Of a stretch of DNA of 9,669 nt, positions 1 to 7,400 are shown piece by piece (the first letter of the stretch is position 1; each line of letters begins with the position of its first letter). Origin of the DNA: CAZBWE01 sp964495465 (GTDB lineage Bacteria > Planctomycetota > Phycisphaerae > Sedimentisphaerales > Anaerobacaceae). The stretch covers positions 1 through 9,669 of the forward strand of contig CAZBWE010000081.1 of the NCBI GenBank assembly GCA_964495465.1, in the 5' to 3' direction. The translations under genes and the position numbers were made by a program. A model generated the notes under the pieces. The model searched no databases, was not told the origin of the DNA, and worked only from the letters and a program-made list of their open reading frames with translations.

Positions 1-11
1 ATTATGTTTTA

Positions 12-575
12 TTATACCACAAAACTACCCTGTGATAAAGAAAAATTATGCCTTAAGAGTAAGCCACCGAAGGCAAGCATCAATATGCTCGTAGGCTCAG
101 GAACAGCAACAGCATTTAAAGCATAGAAGGGAGCATCCATTGCATATCGGGGGTAGAAAGTGCTGGATGTTAAGTAGACTGCATCGTCTATAAAAGTAAA
201 TACAAGAAGAATATCACGGCCTGGGAAAGTTGGATTGGTACTCTCTGAAAGGAATTCGATTTGGCTTTCGCTTACAACAGTCCCTTCCAATTCGGTCATG
301 TAAAAGATGTCACCAACACTATCTCCCCAAATGTCGCTCGTGACAACCCAGTTAAATGATGCAGTGCTCGTATCGTAATCAATTGTCAATTGGAATTGCC
401 CTTCAATGGGGTAGGGACGACTCCACCCATGCCAGCCAAATATCTCCATTATACTTTGGTCAGTCAGGAATTCGTATGTGGTTGTGACAATTGCAGCCGA
501 CGCCTCTGTACATCCCAATATGGCCAATGTAACTATTGCGGCAAAAGTTAGCTTTTTTAAGTTCTTTCTCACCAT
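12..575 (-). CDS. Exported PEP-CTERM-like protein with atypical tail
   Basis: Predicted 187-residue exported protein of unknown function. The start chosen is ATG at 575: a strong Shine-Dalgarno (GAGGAGG, about 581-587 read on the minus strand) sits six bases ahead. The longer reading from TTG at 590 would begin inside that site, so it is rejected. The N-terminus has basic residues (MVRKNLKK), a hydrophobic core (LTFAAIVTLAILG) and then CTEASA. It could be cut by signal peptidase I after ASA; ILGC also loosely resembles a lipobox, so a lipoprotein is a weaker alternative. The mature part is acidic/aromatic, beta-rich in appearance, and matches no family I recognise. Near the C-terminus is AVPEPTSILMLAFGGLLL, a PEP-CTERM motif plus membrane segment. 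It is followed by RHNFSLSQGSFVV instead of the usual short arginine/lysine cluster. It diverges from mtaB and has its own promoter at 661-689. Confidence 0.75.
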   Translation of the reverse strand: MVRKNLKKLTFAAIVTLAILGCTEASAAIVTTTYEFLTDQSIMEIFGWHGWSRPYPIEGQFQLTIDYDTSTASFNWVVTSDIWGDSVGDIFYMTELEGTVVSESQIEFLSESTNPTFPGRDILLVFTFIDDAVYLTSSTFYPRYAMDAPFYALNAVAVPEPTSILMLAFGGLLLRHNFSLSQGSFVV

Positions 576-660
576 CCCTAACCTCCTCAAATTGATATTT
601 TATTTTTTGAGCCGCTTCTTCTTATTGCGTGATGACTTGGCCCTCATCCGTCACTCGTGT

Positions 661-689
661 ATTATACCACTTCATATGAAAATTGCAAA
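661..689 (-). promoter_or_regulatory. Sigma70-type promoter for the minus-strand PEP-CTERM gene
   Basis: On the minus strand, TTTGCA (684-689) is followed by exactly 17 bases and then a perfect TATAAT (661-666). Transcription would start near 653, leaving a 5' UTR of roughly 78 bases before the ATG at 575. The -35 box matches the consensus at 4 of 6 positions. The position between two divergent genes fits. No equally good promoter was found for mtaB in the same gap. Confidence 0.55.
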
Positions 690-773
690 CAAAAAACTGC
701 AAAAGGATTCGGTATGGATGCGAATTTAATTGGCCTTGTAAATCCTTCCAAACAAAGATAGATTAATAATACT

Positions 774-2090
774 ATGAAAAGGTTTTCCATCGACACGCTC
801 GGCTGTAAAGTTAATCAATATGAAAGCCAGCAGATTCGAGAGCTTCTCGAACGGCTTGGACTTGAGAAGGTGCAAACTGCCGACAGGGTGAACCTTGCTA
901 TCGTCAATACCTGCTGCGTGACTCATACGGCATCAGCCAAGAGCCGACAATATATCCGGAAGGCACAAAGGCAAAATCCCGATGCCACTGTAGTTGTTTG
1001 CGGCTGCCTGCCAACCGTGCAGCTTGGTGAACTCAACGGCTTAGGTAAAAATATCTGCATCATCAGAGAACGCTATGCTATAGCGGAGGTGTTAAGCAGT
1101 ATTGTTACAGGACGGCCTACAAAATCCAACCTTAACTTTGAAAACAAGCTGGTTTGCAAATCTGAACTGCCGAGCTTAACTTCTTTTAAGGGGCATACGC
1201 GAGCTTTCCTAAAGGTGCAGGACGGCTGTGATGGATATTGCAGCTACTGTATTGTGCCCAAGACCCGTCCTGTCATTTACAGTAAGCCGGTTGAGCAGGT
1301 TCTCCGGGAGGCACAGACCCTTGTTGAAGCCGGCCATAAGGAAATCGTCGTTACAGGAGTATTTCTTGGCGCTTATGGCCAAAAAACCGTGAGGAGAAAA
1401 AACCGGCCTGACTCGCGGAACGACAAGTTGGCTGAGCTTCTCGATAAGATGGCACAAATACCCAATCTCGCAAGGATACGCCTGAGCTCTCTGGAGCCGG
1501 CCGATGTTACACCAAGATTAATCGACACCTTCTGCAAAAATCGTAACATTATGCCGCATTTGCATTTATCGCTACAGTCAGGCTCAGATTCAATTCTAAA
1601 GAAAATGCTCAGGCAATACACCGTTGAGGAATTTCGAGAAAAGGTTGATTTAATTAAATCCCGTCTCGACAGGCCCGCTATAACAACTGATATAATTGTT
1701 GGCTTTCCGGGAGAAACAGATTCTGATTTCAAACAAACCGTCGATTTGGCAGGGGACACCGGCTTCGCAAAGATGCATATCTTCAGCTTTTCGCCACGCA
1801 AGGGCACTGCAGCAGCAAGTATGCCAGACAAGGTAGATAATAAAGTTATAAAGAAAAGAGCGCAAATCCTGCGTGATTTGGGAATCGAGCTTGGCATAAG
1901 CTATCGTCAGCAATTTATCGGCGAAACTACTTCAATTTTGGTGGAAAACCACAACGGACAGGCCTGTGGTCGAAGTGAGAGGTATTTTATGGTCTATCTT
2001 GAACAAATTGAGAATATTCCGAAACAGAATGAAGTAGTTAATGTGAAAATGATTAAAAATAGGGTAGATGGCCTAATTGGGCAAATTTGA
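774..2090 (+). CDS. mtaB: tRNA t6A37 methylthiotransferase MtaB (radical SAM)
   Basis: Cytosolic enzyme of 438 residues, the normal size for the family. It adds a methylthio group to N6-threonylcarbamoyladenosine at position 37 of tRNAs reading ANN codons, giving ms2t6A. It uses two 4Fe-4S clusters and S-adenosylmethionine. The N-terminal MTTase domain (about 1-130) opens with the diagnostic LGCKVNQYES and has candidate cluster cysteines C11, C47 (NTCCVT) and C78 (CGC). The radical-SAM domain carries CxxxCxxC at C152, C156 and C159 (DGCDGYCSYC), then TGVFLGAYG, LSLQSG near 265-270 and TTDIIVGFPGET near 304-315. The last 65 or so residues form the TRAM domain. LGCKVNQYES and LGAYG favour MtaB over MiaB or RimO. 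The start is fixed because the conserved motif begins at residue 9, although no clear Shine-Dalgarno precedes it. It is the only evident housekeeping gene here, with no functional link to its neighbours. Confidence 0.95.
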   Translation: MKRFSIDTLGCKVNQYESQQIRELLERLGLEKVQTADRVNLAIVNTCCVTHTASAKSRQYIRKAQRQNPDATVVVCGCLPTVQLGELNGLGKNICIIRERYAIAEVLSSIVTGRPTKSNLNFENKLVCKSELPSLTSFKGHTRAFLKVQDGCDGYCSYCIVPKTRPVIYSKPVEQVLREAQTLVEAGHKEIVVTGVFLGAYGQKTVRRKNRPDSRNDKLAELLDKMAQIPNLARIRLSSLEPADVTPRLIDTFCKNRNIMPHLHLSLQSGSDSILKKMLRQYTVEEFREKVDLIKSRLDRPAITTDIIVGFPGETDSDFKQTVDLAGDTGFAKMHIFSFSPRKGTAAASMPDKVDNKVIKKRAQILRDLGIELGISYRQQFIGETTSILVENHNGQACGRSERYFMVYLEQIENIPKQNEVVNVKMIKNRVDGLIGQI

Positions 2091-2357
2091 CTGATAGGGC
2101 GTTAAAATAGGGCATTTTATCCTTCTCCAACACACCTCTGATACTTGGATTCTAACCTCGATTCCTTAAATTCTCTGATGAATAATAGCGCATAAAATTC
2201 TATAAGTCCTTATGACATCGATATATATGGCATAATAAGATAAAATAGACAAGAATGTTTATAACAATATATTTTTCATAAGACCTTTATTAAAAAGAGG
2301 TTATAGATAAAACTACCAATATTTCTTTGTTTTTCAAGAGAATTTAGGAAAAAAGAG
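2091..2357. other. AT-rich intergenic stretch, no gene seen
   Basis: This is the first part of the 428-base gap after mtaB. It is very AT-rich, with stops in all frames. A weak AT-only inverted repeat (TAAAAT at 2103-2108, ATTTTA at 2114-2119) follows the mtaB stop but lacks the GC stem and T-run of a convincing terminator. I see no tRNA, CRISPR repeats or conserved small ORF. Confidence 0.5.
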
Positions 2358-2387
2358 TTGACAAATGCGGTTTAAATTGGGTAAAAT
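2358..2387 (+). promoter_or_regulatory. Candidate sigma70-type promoter for the first twin PEP-CTERM gene
   Basis: A perfect -35 box, TTGACA (2358-2363), is followed by an 18-base spacer and TAAAAT (2382-2387). Transcription would begin near 2394 and give a leader of about 125 bases that contains the conserved hairpin at 2451-2469. A weaker alternative -10 (TATATT, 2434-2439) lies closer to the hairpin but has a poor -35. The choice between them is not certain. Confidence 0.5.
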
Positions 2388-2447
2388 TGAATCGTATCTC
2401 AAAAAAGGTAAATGACAAAAAGAAGCGTTTTTCTATATTAGGGATAC

Positions 2448-2575
2448 ACTTCTCTTTGGGCACAAGAGACTCTGTAAAAATTGTGTATAAGGTTTAACGT
2501 TTAAGGAAGGAGTGTAAGATGAAAAGAGTATTTGTAATTTTAATAGTGGCTGCGTTGGCCACTGCGGCTCAGGCG
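2448..2575 (+). repeat. Leader plus signal-peptide repeat, copy 1
   Basis: This block recurs at 3459-3593. It comprises ACTTCTCTTT, a conserved 6-bp hairpin (TCTCTT 2451-2456, AAGAGA 2464-2469, 7-base loop ending GCAC), AAAATTGTGT, the Shine-Dalgarno GGAG, and the first 19 codons. By hand alignment the 57 coding bases match copy 2 at 50 positions, while the sequence downstream is unrelated. TTGTG (2481-2485) could pair with CACAA (2461-2465), competing with the hairpin; the same option exists in copy 2. Confidence 0.75.
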
Positions 2576-3316
2576 TGGACGGAGATCGATAACTTCGATA
2601 GCTACAGCACCGGCGACACAGCGACCGTGACCGGAGGTGTTTGGTCCAGCAAAGTTGATGATTCCACTTCCGAAATCGCTACTTCCGGGAGCAGGCAGGT
2701 GCTTCAGATCTCAAAGCTCGCAGGATCTGGTGGCTGGGATGGTTCCGATATGGACCTCACCGGAACCGGCGCGGCTCTGGCCGTGGGTGAAACCCAGACC
2801 TATTTCTGGGAGGTTAAGGTTAACACTGGTTGGCCGGAAGGCGATTGGGTTTATGACTGCATGATGGGCCTCAGCCCTGACGTCAGCAACATCGACCAAG
2901 TCGATGCATGGAAGGACTTCAGCGTCATGCCCTTCATCAACAACGGTGCGCCTGATCCGTTCATCAATGCGAATGCCCCGACGTCGCCATGGTGGGCTCC
3001 TATGACTAATGACACCTGGACCAATGTTTGGGTTGTCGTTAACAATGACGAGGTTGATCCGACTTTCGACCTGTATTATTCGACAGGCACAGATGCCGCT
3101 GTACTGGTTGCTGGTGACGCTGATTGGCGGAACTTTGCTGTTAATTTGGATCTCAATGCGATCGGCTTCATGGCTGGCGGCTGGGACCTGAATTCTTACA
3201 GTTTTGACAACGTCTACTACACCGATGGCGTGGATTTGACCAACCCGGTTCCGGAACCTGTAACAATGGTTCTTTTGGGATTTGGCTCTCTGGCATTGCT
3301 CAGACGCAGGAAATAG
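2519..3316 (+). CDS. Secreted PEP-CTERM protein, LamG-like beta-sandwich
   Basis: A 265-residue exported protein. ATG 2519 is supported by AAGGAG (2507-2512) six bases upstream and by a clean signal peptide directly after it (MKRVFVILIVAALATAAQA, residues 1-19, predicted cut after AQA). The mature region starts IDNFDSYSTGD and ends SYSFDNVYYTDG. These framing strands resemble concanavalin-A/LamG-like jelly rolls found in planctomycete exported proteins, so carbohydrate or surface binding is plausible but not shown. No catalytic motif is visible. Residues 244-265 form a textbook PEP-CTERM signal: VPEP, a hydrophobic stretch (VTMVLLGFGSLALL), then RRRK. This would be recognised by an exosortase-type enzyme encoded elsewhere. 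The signal peptide, sorting tail and UTRs are shared with the next gene, but the mature domain is not. A strong hairpin terminator follows at 3387-3415, so it is probably monocistronic. Confidence 0.85.
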   Translation: MKRVFVILIVAALATAAQAWTEIDNFDSYSTGDTATVTGGVWSSKVDDSTSEIATSGSRQVLQISKLAGSGGWDGSDMDLTGTGAALAVGETQTYFWEVKVNTGWPEGDWVYDCMMGLSPDVSNIDQVDAWKDFSVMPFINNGAPDPFINANAPTSPWWAPMTNDTWTNVWVVVNNDEVDPTFDLYYSTGTDAAVLVAGDADWRNFAVNLDLNAIGFMAGGWDLNSYSFDNVYYTDGVDLTNPVPEPVTMVLLGFGSLALLRRRK

Positions 3317-3416
3317 TAAGCAAGACAGACGCAAAATGAGAATTGTAAACTGTCTGTTATAATAAGCAGACGTATATGACAATACACCCCTTGGCCGAGC
3401 TTCTCGGCCAAGGGGA
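3248..3416 (+). repeat. PEP-CTERM tail plus 3' UTR repeat, copy 1
   Basis: This recurs at 4104-4273. It covers the VPEP codon region, the sorting helix, the RRRK end, the stop codon, about 70 bases of 3' UTR and the terminator hairpin. Bases 3290-3345 are identical to 4146-4201: 56 bases, of which 29 lie beyond the stop codon. The UTR also contains GTCTG...CAGAC elements that can form a small hairpin in both copies. Confidence 0.85.
3387..3415 (+). terminator. Strong 13-bp hairpin terminator, twin gene 1
   Basis: CCCCTTGGCCGAG (3387-3399), loop CTT (3400-3402), CTCGGCCAAGGGG (3403-3415): a perfect 13-bp stem 70 bases after the stop codon. The downstream sequence is only moderately T-rich (ATGGTATATTTC). 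It may therefore be a terminator with a weak tail, or act mainly as a 3' end stabiliser. The matching hairpin after the next gene differs by a paired substitution, which supports a real RNA structure. Confidence 0.75.
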
Positions 3417-3458
3417 TGGTATATTTCATAAAGTAATATCTTTATGTATTGGTAAAAT

Positions 3459-3593
3459 ACTTCTCTTTAAGCACAAGAGATATTTTGAAAATTGTGTTTA
3501 GGATTTTAATATTTAATTTAAAGTGAGGAGTGACAGATGAAAAGAGTATTAGTAATTGTAATAGTGGCTGCGTTGGCCACAGCATCGCAAGCG
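3459..3593 (+). repeat. Leader plus signal-peptide repeat, copy 2
   Basis: Second copy of the block at 2448-2575. The hairpin is TCTCTT (3462-3467), loop TAAGCAC, AAGAGA (3475-3480). The stem is unchanged and the loop keeps GCAC although its first half differs. TTGTG (3492-3496) can pair with CACAA (3472-3476). The distance from hairpin to start codon is 56 bases here against 49 in copy 1, so the copies have drifted with small indels. A TAAAAT (3453-3458) immediately upstream could be the -10 box of this gene, but no convincing -35 was found. Confidence 0.75.
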
Positions 3594-4172
3594 GAACTCA
3601 TCGATTCATTTGTGAACGCCGATTTTGATTCTGGTATCGTGACTACCCCCGGGCCGTTTAAAGGCTTTGACGCTCCCGATGCCCCGGAGATCGATGGATG
3701 GACGAACTATCCTGCCGGCCCTTTGAACGACGCAGGGGTTGAAGGACCGGGTGCTTGGTGGGCACCCTATGATATCAATGCCGCCTTTATGTCGACCGGT
3801 GACGGCGCCTACAACATGAGCTCTTACACCATTCAGTCTGGTGATGTATTTACCATTGGATATGTAGCCAAGTGGTGGACCTGGACCGGTGCTGCTGGTG
3901 AATGGACAGCCACCTTGTTCTATGACGATCCCGCCAATGTAATCGGTACCTACGTACAGAGCGGTCTTACCGACGGTTGGATCGCATATTCTGACCCTAC
4001 TGGCATTACAGCAACTGGCGAGTCGGTCGGTGGGACACTCGGTCTTATCATGCAGAGTACGGGGGGCGGGATAGCGCAAATAGACGAAATTACGGTTGAT
4101 GTCGTCCCGGAACCGGCTACAATGTTGCTTTTGGGCCTTGGCTCACTGGCATTGCTCAGACGCAGGAAATAG
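3537..4172 (+). CDS. Secreted PEP-CTERM protein, jelly-roll type, twin of the preceding gene
   Basis: A 211-residue exported protein. ATG 3537 has GAGGAG (3525-3530) six bases upstream and encodes MKRVLVIVIVAALATASQA (1-19), almost the same signal peptide as the gene before it. The mature part begins IDSFVNADFDSG and soon has APEIDGWTNYP. That N-x-DFD...GW pattern is common at the start of CBM-like jelly rolls in planctomycete PEP-CTERM proteins, and it is followed by alternating beta-type sequence rich in Gly, Thr and Trp. The mature domain is not similar to its twin. Residues 190-211 are the sorting signal: VPEP, ATMLLLGLGSLALL, RRRK. No catalytic residues are recognisable; glycan binding is an inference from fold style. 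It lies 220 bases after its twin and has its own leader and terminator, so co-transcription is not needed. Confidence 0.82.
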   Translation: MKRVLVIVIVAALATASQAELIDSFVNADFDSGIVTTPGPFKGFDAPDAPEIDGWTNYPAGPLNDAGVEGPGAWWAPYDINAAFMSTGDGAYNMSSYTIQSGDVFTIGYVAKWWTWTGAAGEWTATLFYDDPANVIGTYVQSGLTDGWIAYSDPTGITATGESVGGTLGLIMQSTGGGIAQIDEITVDVVPEPATMLLLGLGSLALLRRRK

Positions 4173-4273
4173 TAAGCAAGACAGACGCAAAATGAGAATT
4201 GCAAACCGTCTGCTATGGTAAGTAGACGTGTAAGACAATATCCCCCTTGGCTGAGATTCTCAGCCAAGGGGGA
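4104..4273 (+). repeat. PEP-CTERM tail plus 3' UTR repeat, copy 2
   Basis: Second copy of the block at 3248-3416, including the identical 56-base stretch (4146-4201) that crosses the stop codon at 4170-4172. Beyond it the copies differ by scattered substitutions, several of which preserve or strengthen pairing (for example CGTCT...AGACG at about 4207-4228 in this copy). Confidence 0.85.
4242..4272 (+). terminator. Strong 14-bp hairpin terminator, twin gene 2
   Basis: CCCCCTTGGCTGAG (4242-4255), loop ATT (4256-4258), CTCAGCCAAGGGGG (4259-4272): a perfect 14-bp stem, followed by ATGTATTTTAAAA. Compared with copy 1, one internal C-G pair has become T-A on both arms and one C-G pair has been added at the base. 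The short T-run makes this a better intrinsic terminator than copy 1. It separates the twin genes from the hydrolase. Confidence 0.8.
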
Positions 4274-4307
4274 TGTATTTTAAAAAGACCATATTTAAGA
4301 ATATCAT

Positions 4308-4336
4308 TTGCTCTTATAGCCCATTTATGCTATAAT
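4308..4336 (+). promoter_or_regulatory. Extended -10 promoter for the GH51 gene
   Basis: TTGCTC (4308-4313), a 17-base spacer, and a perfect TATAAT (4331-4336) preceded by TGC, giving the extended -10 form TGnTATAAT. Transcription would start near 4343, so the hydrolase mRNA would have a leader of about 148 bases. Confidence 0.65.
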
Positions 4337-4433
4337 ATATTTTTGGAAAACATAGTCTTTTAACAAGACCTTACATAAATAAAAACGTAGCTGAAGTGAC
4401 GCATAATAATCTATTCATAAAATCATACGTTCG

Positions 4434-4451
4434 TGAGAATTTTTATTCTCA
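4434..4451 (+). promoter_or_regulatory. Leader hairpin upstream of the GH51 gene
   Basis: TGAGAAT (4434-4440), loop TTTT (4441-4444), ATTCTCA (4445-4451): a perfect 7-bp inverted repeat within the predicted 5' UTR, 39 bases before the GTG start. It could be an RNA hairpin or an operator for a dimeric regulator; the sequence alone cannot decide. CTTTTTAT follows after a short gap, so weak attenuation is also possible. Confidence 0.35.
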
Positions 4452-4490
4452 ATAACACTTTTTATGGTTCAACTTCCGTGGAGTTGACAA

Positions 4491-7400
4491 GTGAAAAAGT
4501 CGTTTCTTTATCCGGCATTATTTTTAGTTCTTTATATACATCCCAACATTCAGGCAGGTATGCTGCATCGTTACAGCTTCACTGATGGTGATTCTACAGT
4601 GGTGGATTCTGTTGGTGGCGCGAACGGAACGCTTCAGGGCGGTGCCGTGATAAGCAGTAACGCTGTTCAGCTTGACGGAAATAACGATTACGTTAACCTG
4701 CCGGGCAACCTTATCACCGGTTTTACCAGTGTAACTTTTGAGGCGTGGTTCAGTCATTCATCAAACGGCACCTGGACGCGCGTGCTTGATTTTGGTGATA
4801 CCAATCCCTCGACAGACAACGGCAGGGATTATATCTTTTTTACATCCGAAGGAGGGAGCAGCCAGGCACGTCTGGTTATCTCCGACGCCGACCCGGGGTA
4901 TAGTAATGAAGAAATCGCAAGCACTTCCGTTATTAGCTATGACGTTCCGGTCTATATCGCCTGTGTTTATGATGGAGAGAATGACACGATGAGTCTCTAT
5001 GTGGACGGGGGATTGGCGGATTCGATTGCCGTATCTATTCCTCTCTCATCAATTGATAACATTTACAGCTATCTTGGCCGGTCGTTATATAATCCAGACC
5101 CTTATCTTGAGGGCTCGATAGACGAGTTCCGTATTTACGATGAAGCATTAGAAGAAAGTGTAATCGCCCAACATTATCTTGATGGTCCCGATGCAATCGG
5201 TCCCTCACCTATAGTCATAGAGGAAACGGAAGGTTCGACAGAGGTTATCGAGGGAGATAGCACTGCCGACGAATATACTGTCGCCCTTGCATCACAGCCG
5301 GATGATACTGTCACCCTAACAATTGACCCGGATGAGCAGTTAGACATTGGCAACGGCCGCGATAATCCTATCGATATCGTCTTTGACACACAGAACTGGG
5401 CCGACGAGCAGATAGTTGTAGTTAGGGCTTTTGATGATAGTGTTTTGGAGAGCGAGCCACATACAGGATTTATTAGTCATTCCATTTCAAGTAATGACCC
5501 AGATTTCAATGACGTGCCTTTGCCTTATGTGCGAGTTACGGTTTGGGAAAACGAATGTGGCGCATGGGGATATAATTACGCTGATATAAACTATGACTGC
5601 ATAACAAATTTTAAAGACTTTGCAATCTTTGCCGGCTACTGGCTATCCGAGCTTAATCCCATATCGCAGGAAACATTAGTATCGGATTGGCTCAAGTCAA
5701 CTCATCCTTACTCCGACGATGCACAGCCCGGCCCTGTCCCAGATTCGCCGGAACAATTGTTTATAGAACCTGACGAAATAGTTTGCGAAATTGATGAGAA
5801 AGTATATGGCCATTTCCTCGAGCATATCTATCATTCCGTCAACGGCGGGCTCTGGGGAGAATTGGTTTGGAATAGAAGTCTGGAACAGTGGTCCAATGGT
5901 GCGGGGGCTTGGTCTATTGACGGAGACGAGCTCGTTCAATCATCATCGGAGACGGATGTCCGTCTGTTATTTGGCAGTACGGCCTGGCAGGATTACGAAT
6001 ATAGTTTGCAGGCCAAGAAGACAGGCGGTTCTGAGGGCTTTCTGATTATCTTCCGTGCGAATGGAGACAATTTCTACTGGTGTAATCTCGGCGGCTGGGG
6101 CAACGTTCAGCATGCTTTGGAAAAAAGCGTAACCGGCGGAGGCAGAGGCATTGTCGGTCCGGAAGTTGCCGGCAGCATTGCCACGGACCAGTGGTATGAT
6201 ATTCGCATTCGTTGTGAGGGCAACAGGTTCCGTGTGTGGTTAAACGATGACCAAATAATCGATTACACAGACACTGACAGCCCGCATCTATCCGGCCAGG
6301 TTGGACTGGGTACCTGGTCAACCACTGCGAGATTTAGAAACATCACCGTCACAGAAATAGGCAGCGGGACGACTCTCTATAGCGGCCTGCCGAGTGTAGG
6401 AAATAACCAGGCAGTCCCTCTATACTGGACAAGTTATGGAACCGGCTCATTCTATTTAGATGCCGGCGCCCTGAACAGCGATTTTTGTTTAAGGATTGTT
6501 AACGACGACGGAACGGAGACCGGTATAGAGCAGACCCCGTTTAATATTACAACCCAGCAATACAGCGGTTCAATATGGGCCCGTGGAACAGCGCCTGGTT
6601 CGATGGTGGTCCGGCTCTTGGACGGCGAAACTGTCCTGGGAGAAGAAACTTTACCATGTCCCACTATAGATTGGAACGAATACCCCTTTAGCATTACGCC
6701 GGCTACACCGACACAGGACGCCACACTTCAGGTTGGAGTAACAGGCAGCGGCACTGTATATCTTGACCAAATCAGTATGATGGGGCAGGACTCAATAGAT
6801 ACCGGCGGCTACAGGCCTGATTTGCTCCAGGCCGTTAACGACCTGCGCCCGCCTGTCATCCGCTGGCCCGGAGGATACTTTGCCGAGCTATATCGCTGGA
6901 AGGATGGAATAGGCCCCCAACATCAGCGCGTAAAATACCCAATCGTTGCCTGGGATGACCTGGAAGTAAACTCTTACGGCACAGATGAGTTCATTGCGAT
7001 GTGCCGCCTTGTCGGGGCCGAGCCGCTCATAGTAATAAACATTGGGACCCATGATTCTTATGAAAATCGCTTCGAGTACTATCAGGATGCATTAGATTGG
7101 ATTGAGTACTGTAATGGGTCGGCTTCATCTGCCTGGGGCAGCGTGCGGGCTAAAAATGGCCATCCGGAACCATATAATGTGAAATACTGGGAAATTGATA
7201 ACGAGACGTGGTTCCAAATGGACGCCAGCACGTATGGTCTGGCTGTGCTGGAAATTGCACCTATGATGGCGGAAAAAGACCCGAACATCAAGATAATAGC
7301 CTGTGGCAGCGGCAGTTATGACCAAGACTGGAATCAGATCGTGATTAGTATGTGCGCCGATATCATCGACTATATCAGTATCCATCATTACGAGGGCCCC

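Noticed and set aside
576..590. Longer start (TTG at 590) for the minus-strand PEP-CTERM gene
   Set aside because: The extra codons are the Shine-Dalgarno itself (TTG AGG AGG); ATG at 575 is correctly spaced from it and opens a normal signal peptide.
478..729. Plus-strand open frame of 83 codons
   Set aside because: It overlaps the signal-peptide end and promoter of the minus-strand gene, has no ribosome site, and reads as low-complexity hydrophobic sequence.
1373..1897. 174-codon minus-strand frame inside mtaB
   Set aside because: It is antisense to well-conserved mtaB motifs, with no ribosome site or recognisable domain; a shadow of the coding strand.
2103..2119. Inverted repeat TAAAAT/ATTTTA after the mtaB stop as a terminator
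   Set aside because: The stem is all A-T, only 6 bp long and has no following T-run.
2711..3382. 223-codon minus-strand frame across the first twin gene
   Set aside because: It is antisense to a gene with signal peptide and sorting tail, and shows no protein-like features of its own.
3217..4267. Two similar minus-strand frames (3217-3429 and 3950-4267) sharing LQFSFCVCLAYYFLRLSN
   Set aside because: Their likeness is the mirror image of the duplicated tail and 3' UTR block; both overlap the terminator hairpins and lack ribosome sites.
2448..4273. Direct repeats as a CRISPR array or mobile-element ends
   Set aside because: There are only two copies; they coincide with gene starts and gene ends, contain coding sequence, and show no transposase, target-site duplication or regular spacers.
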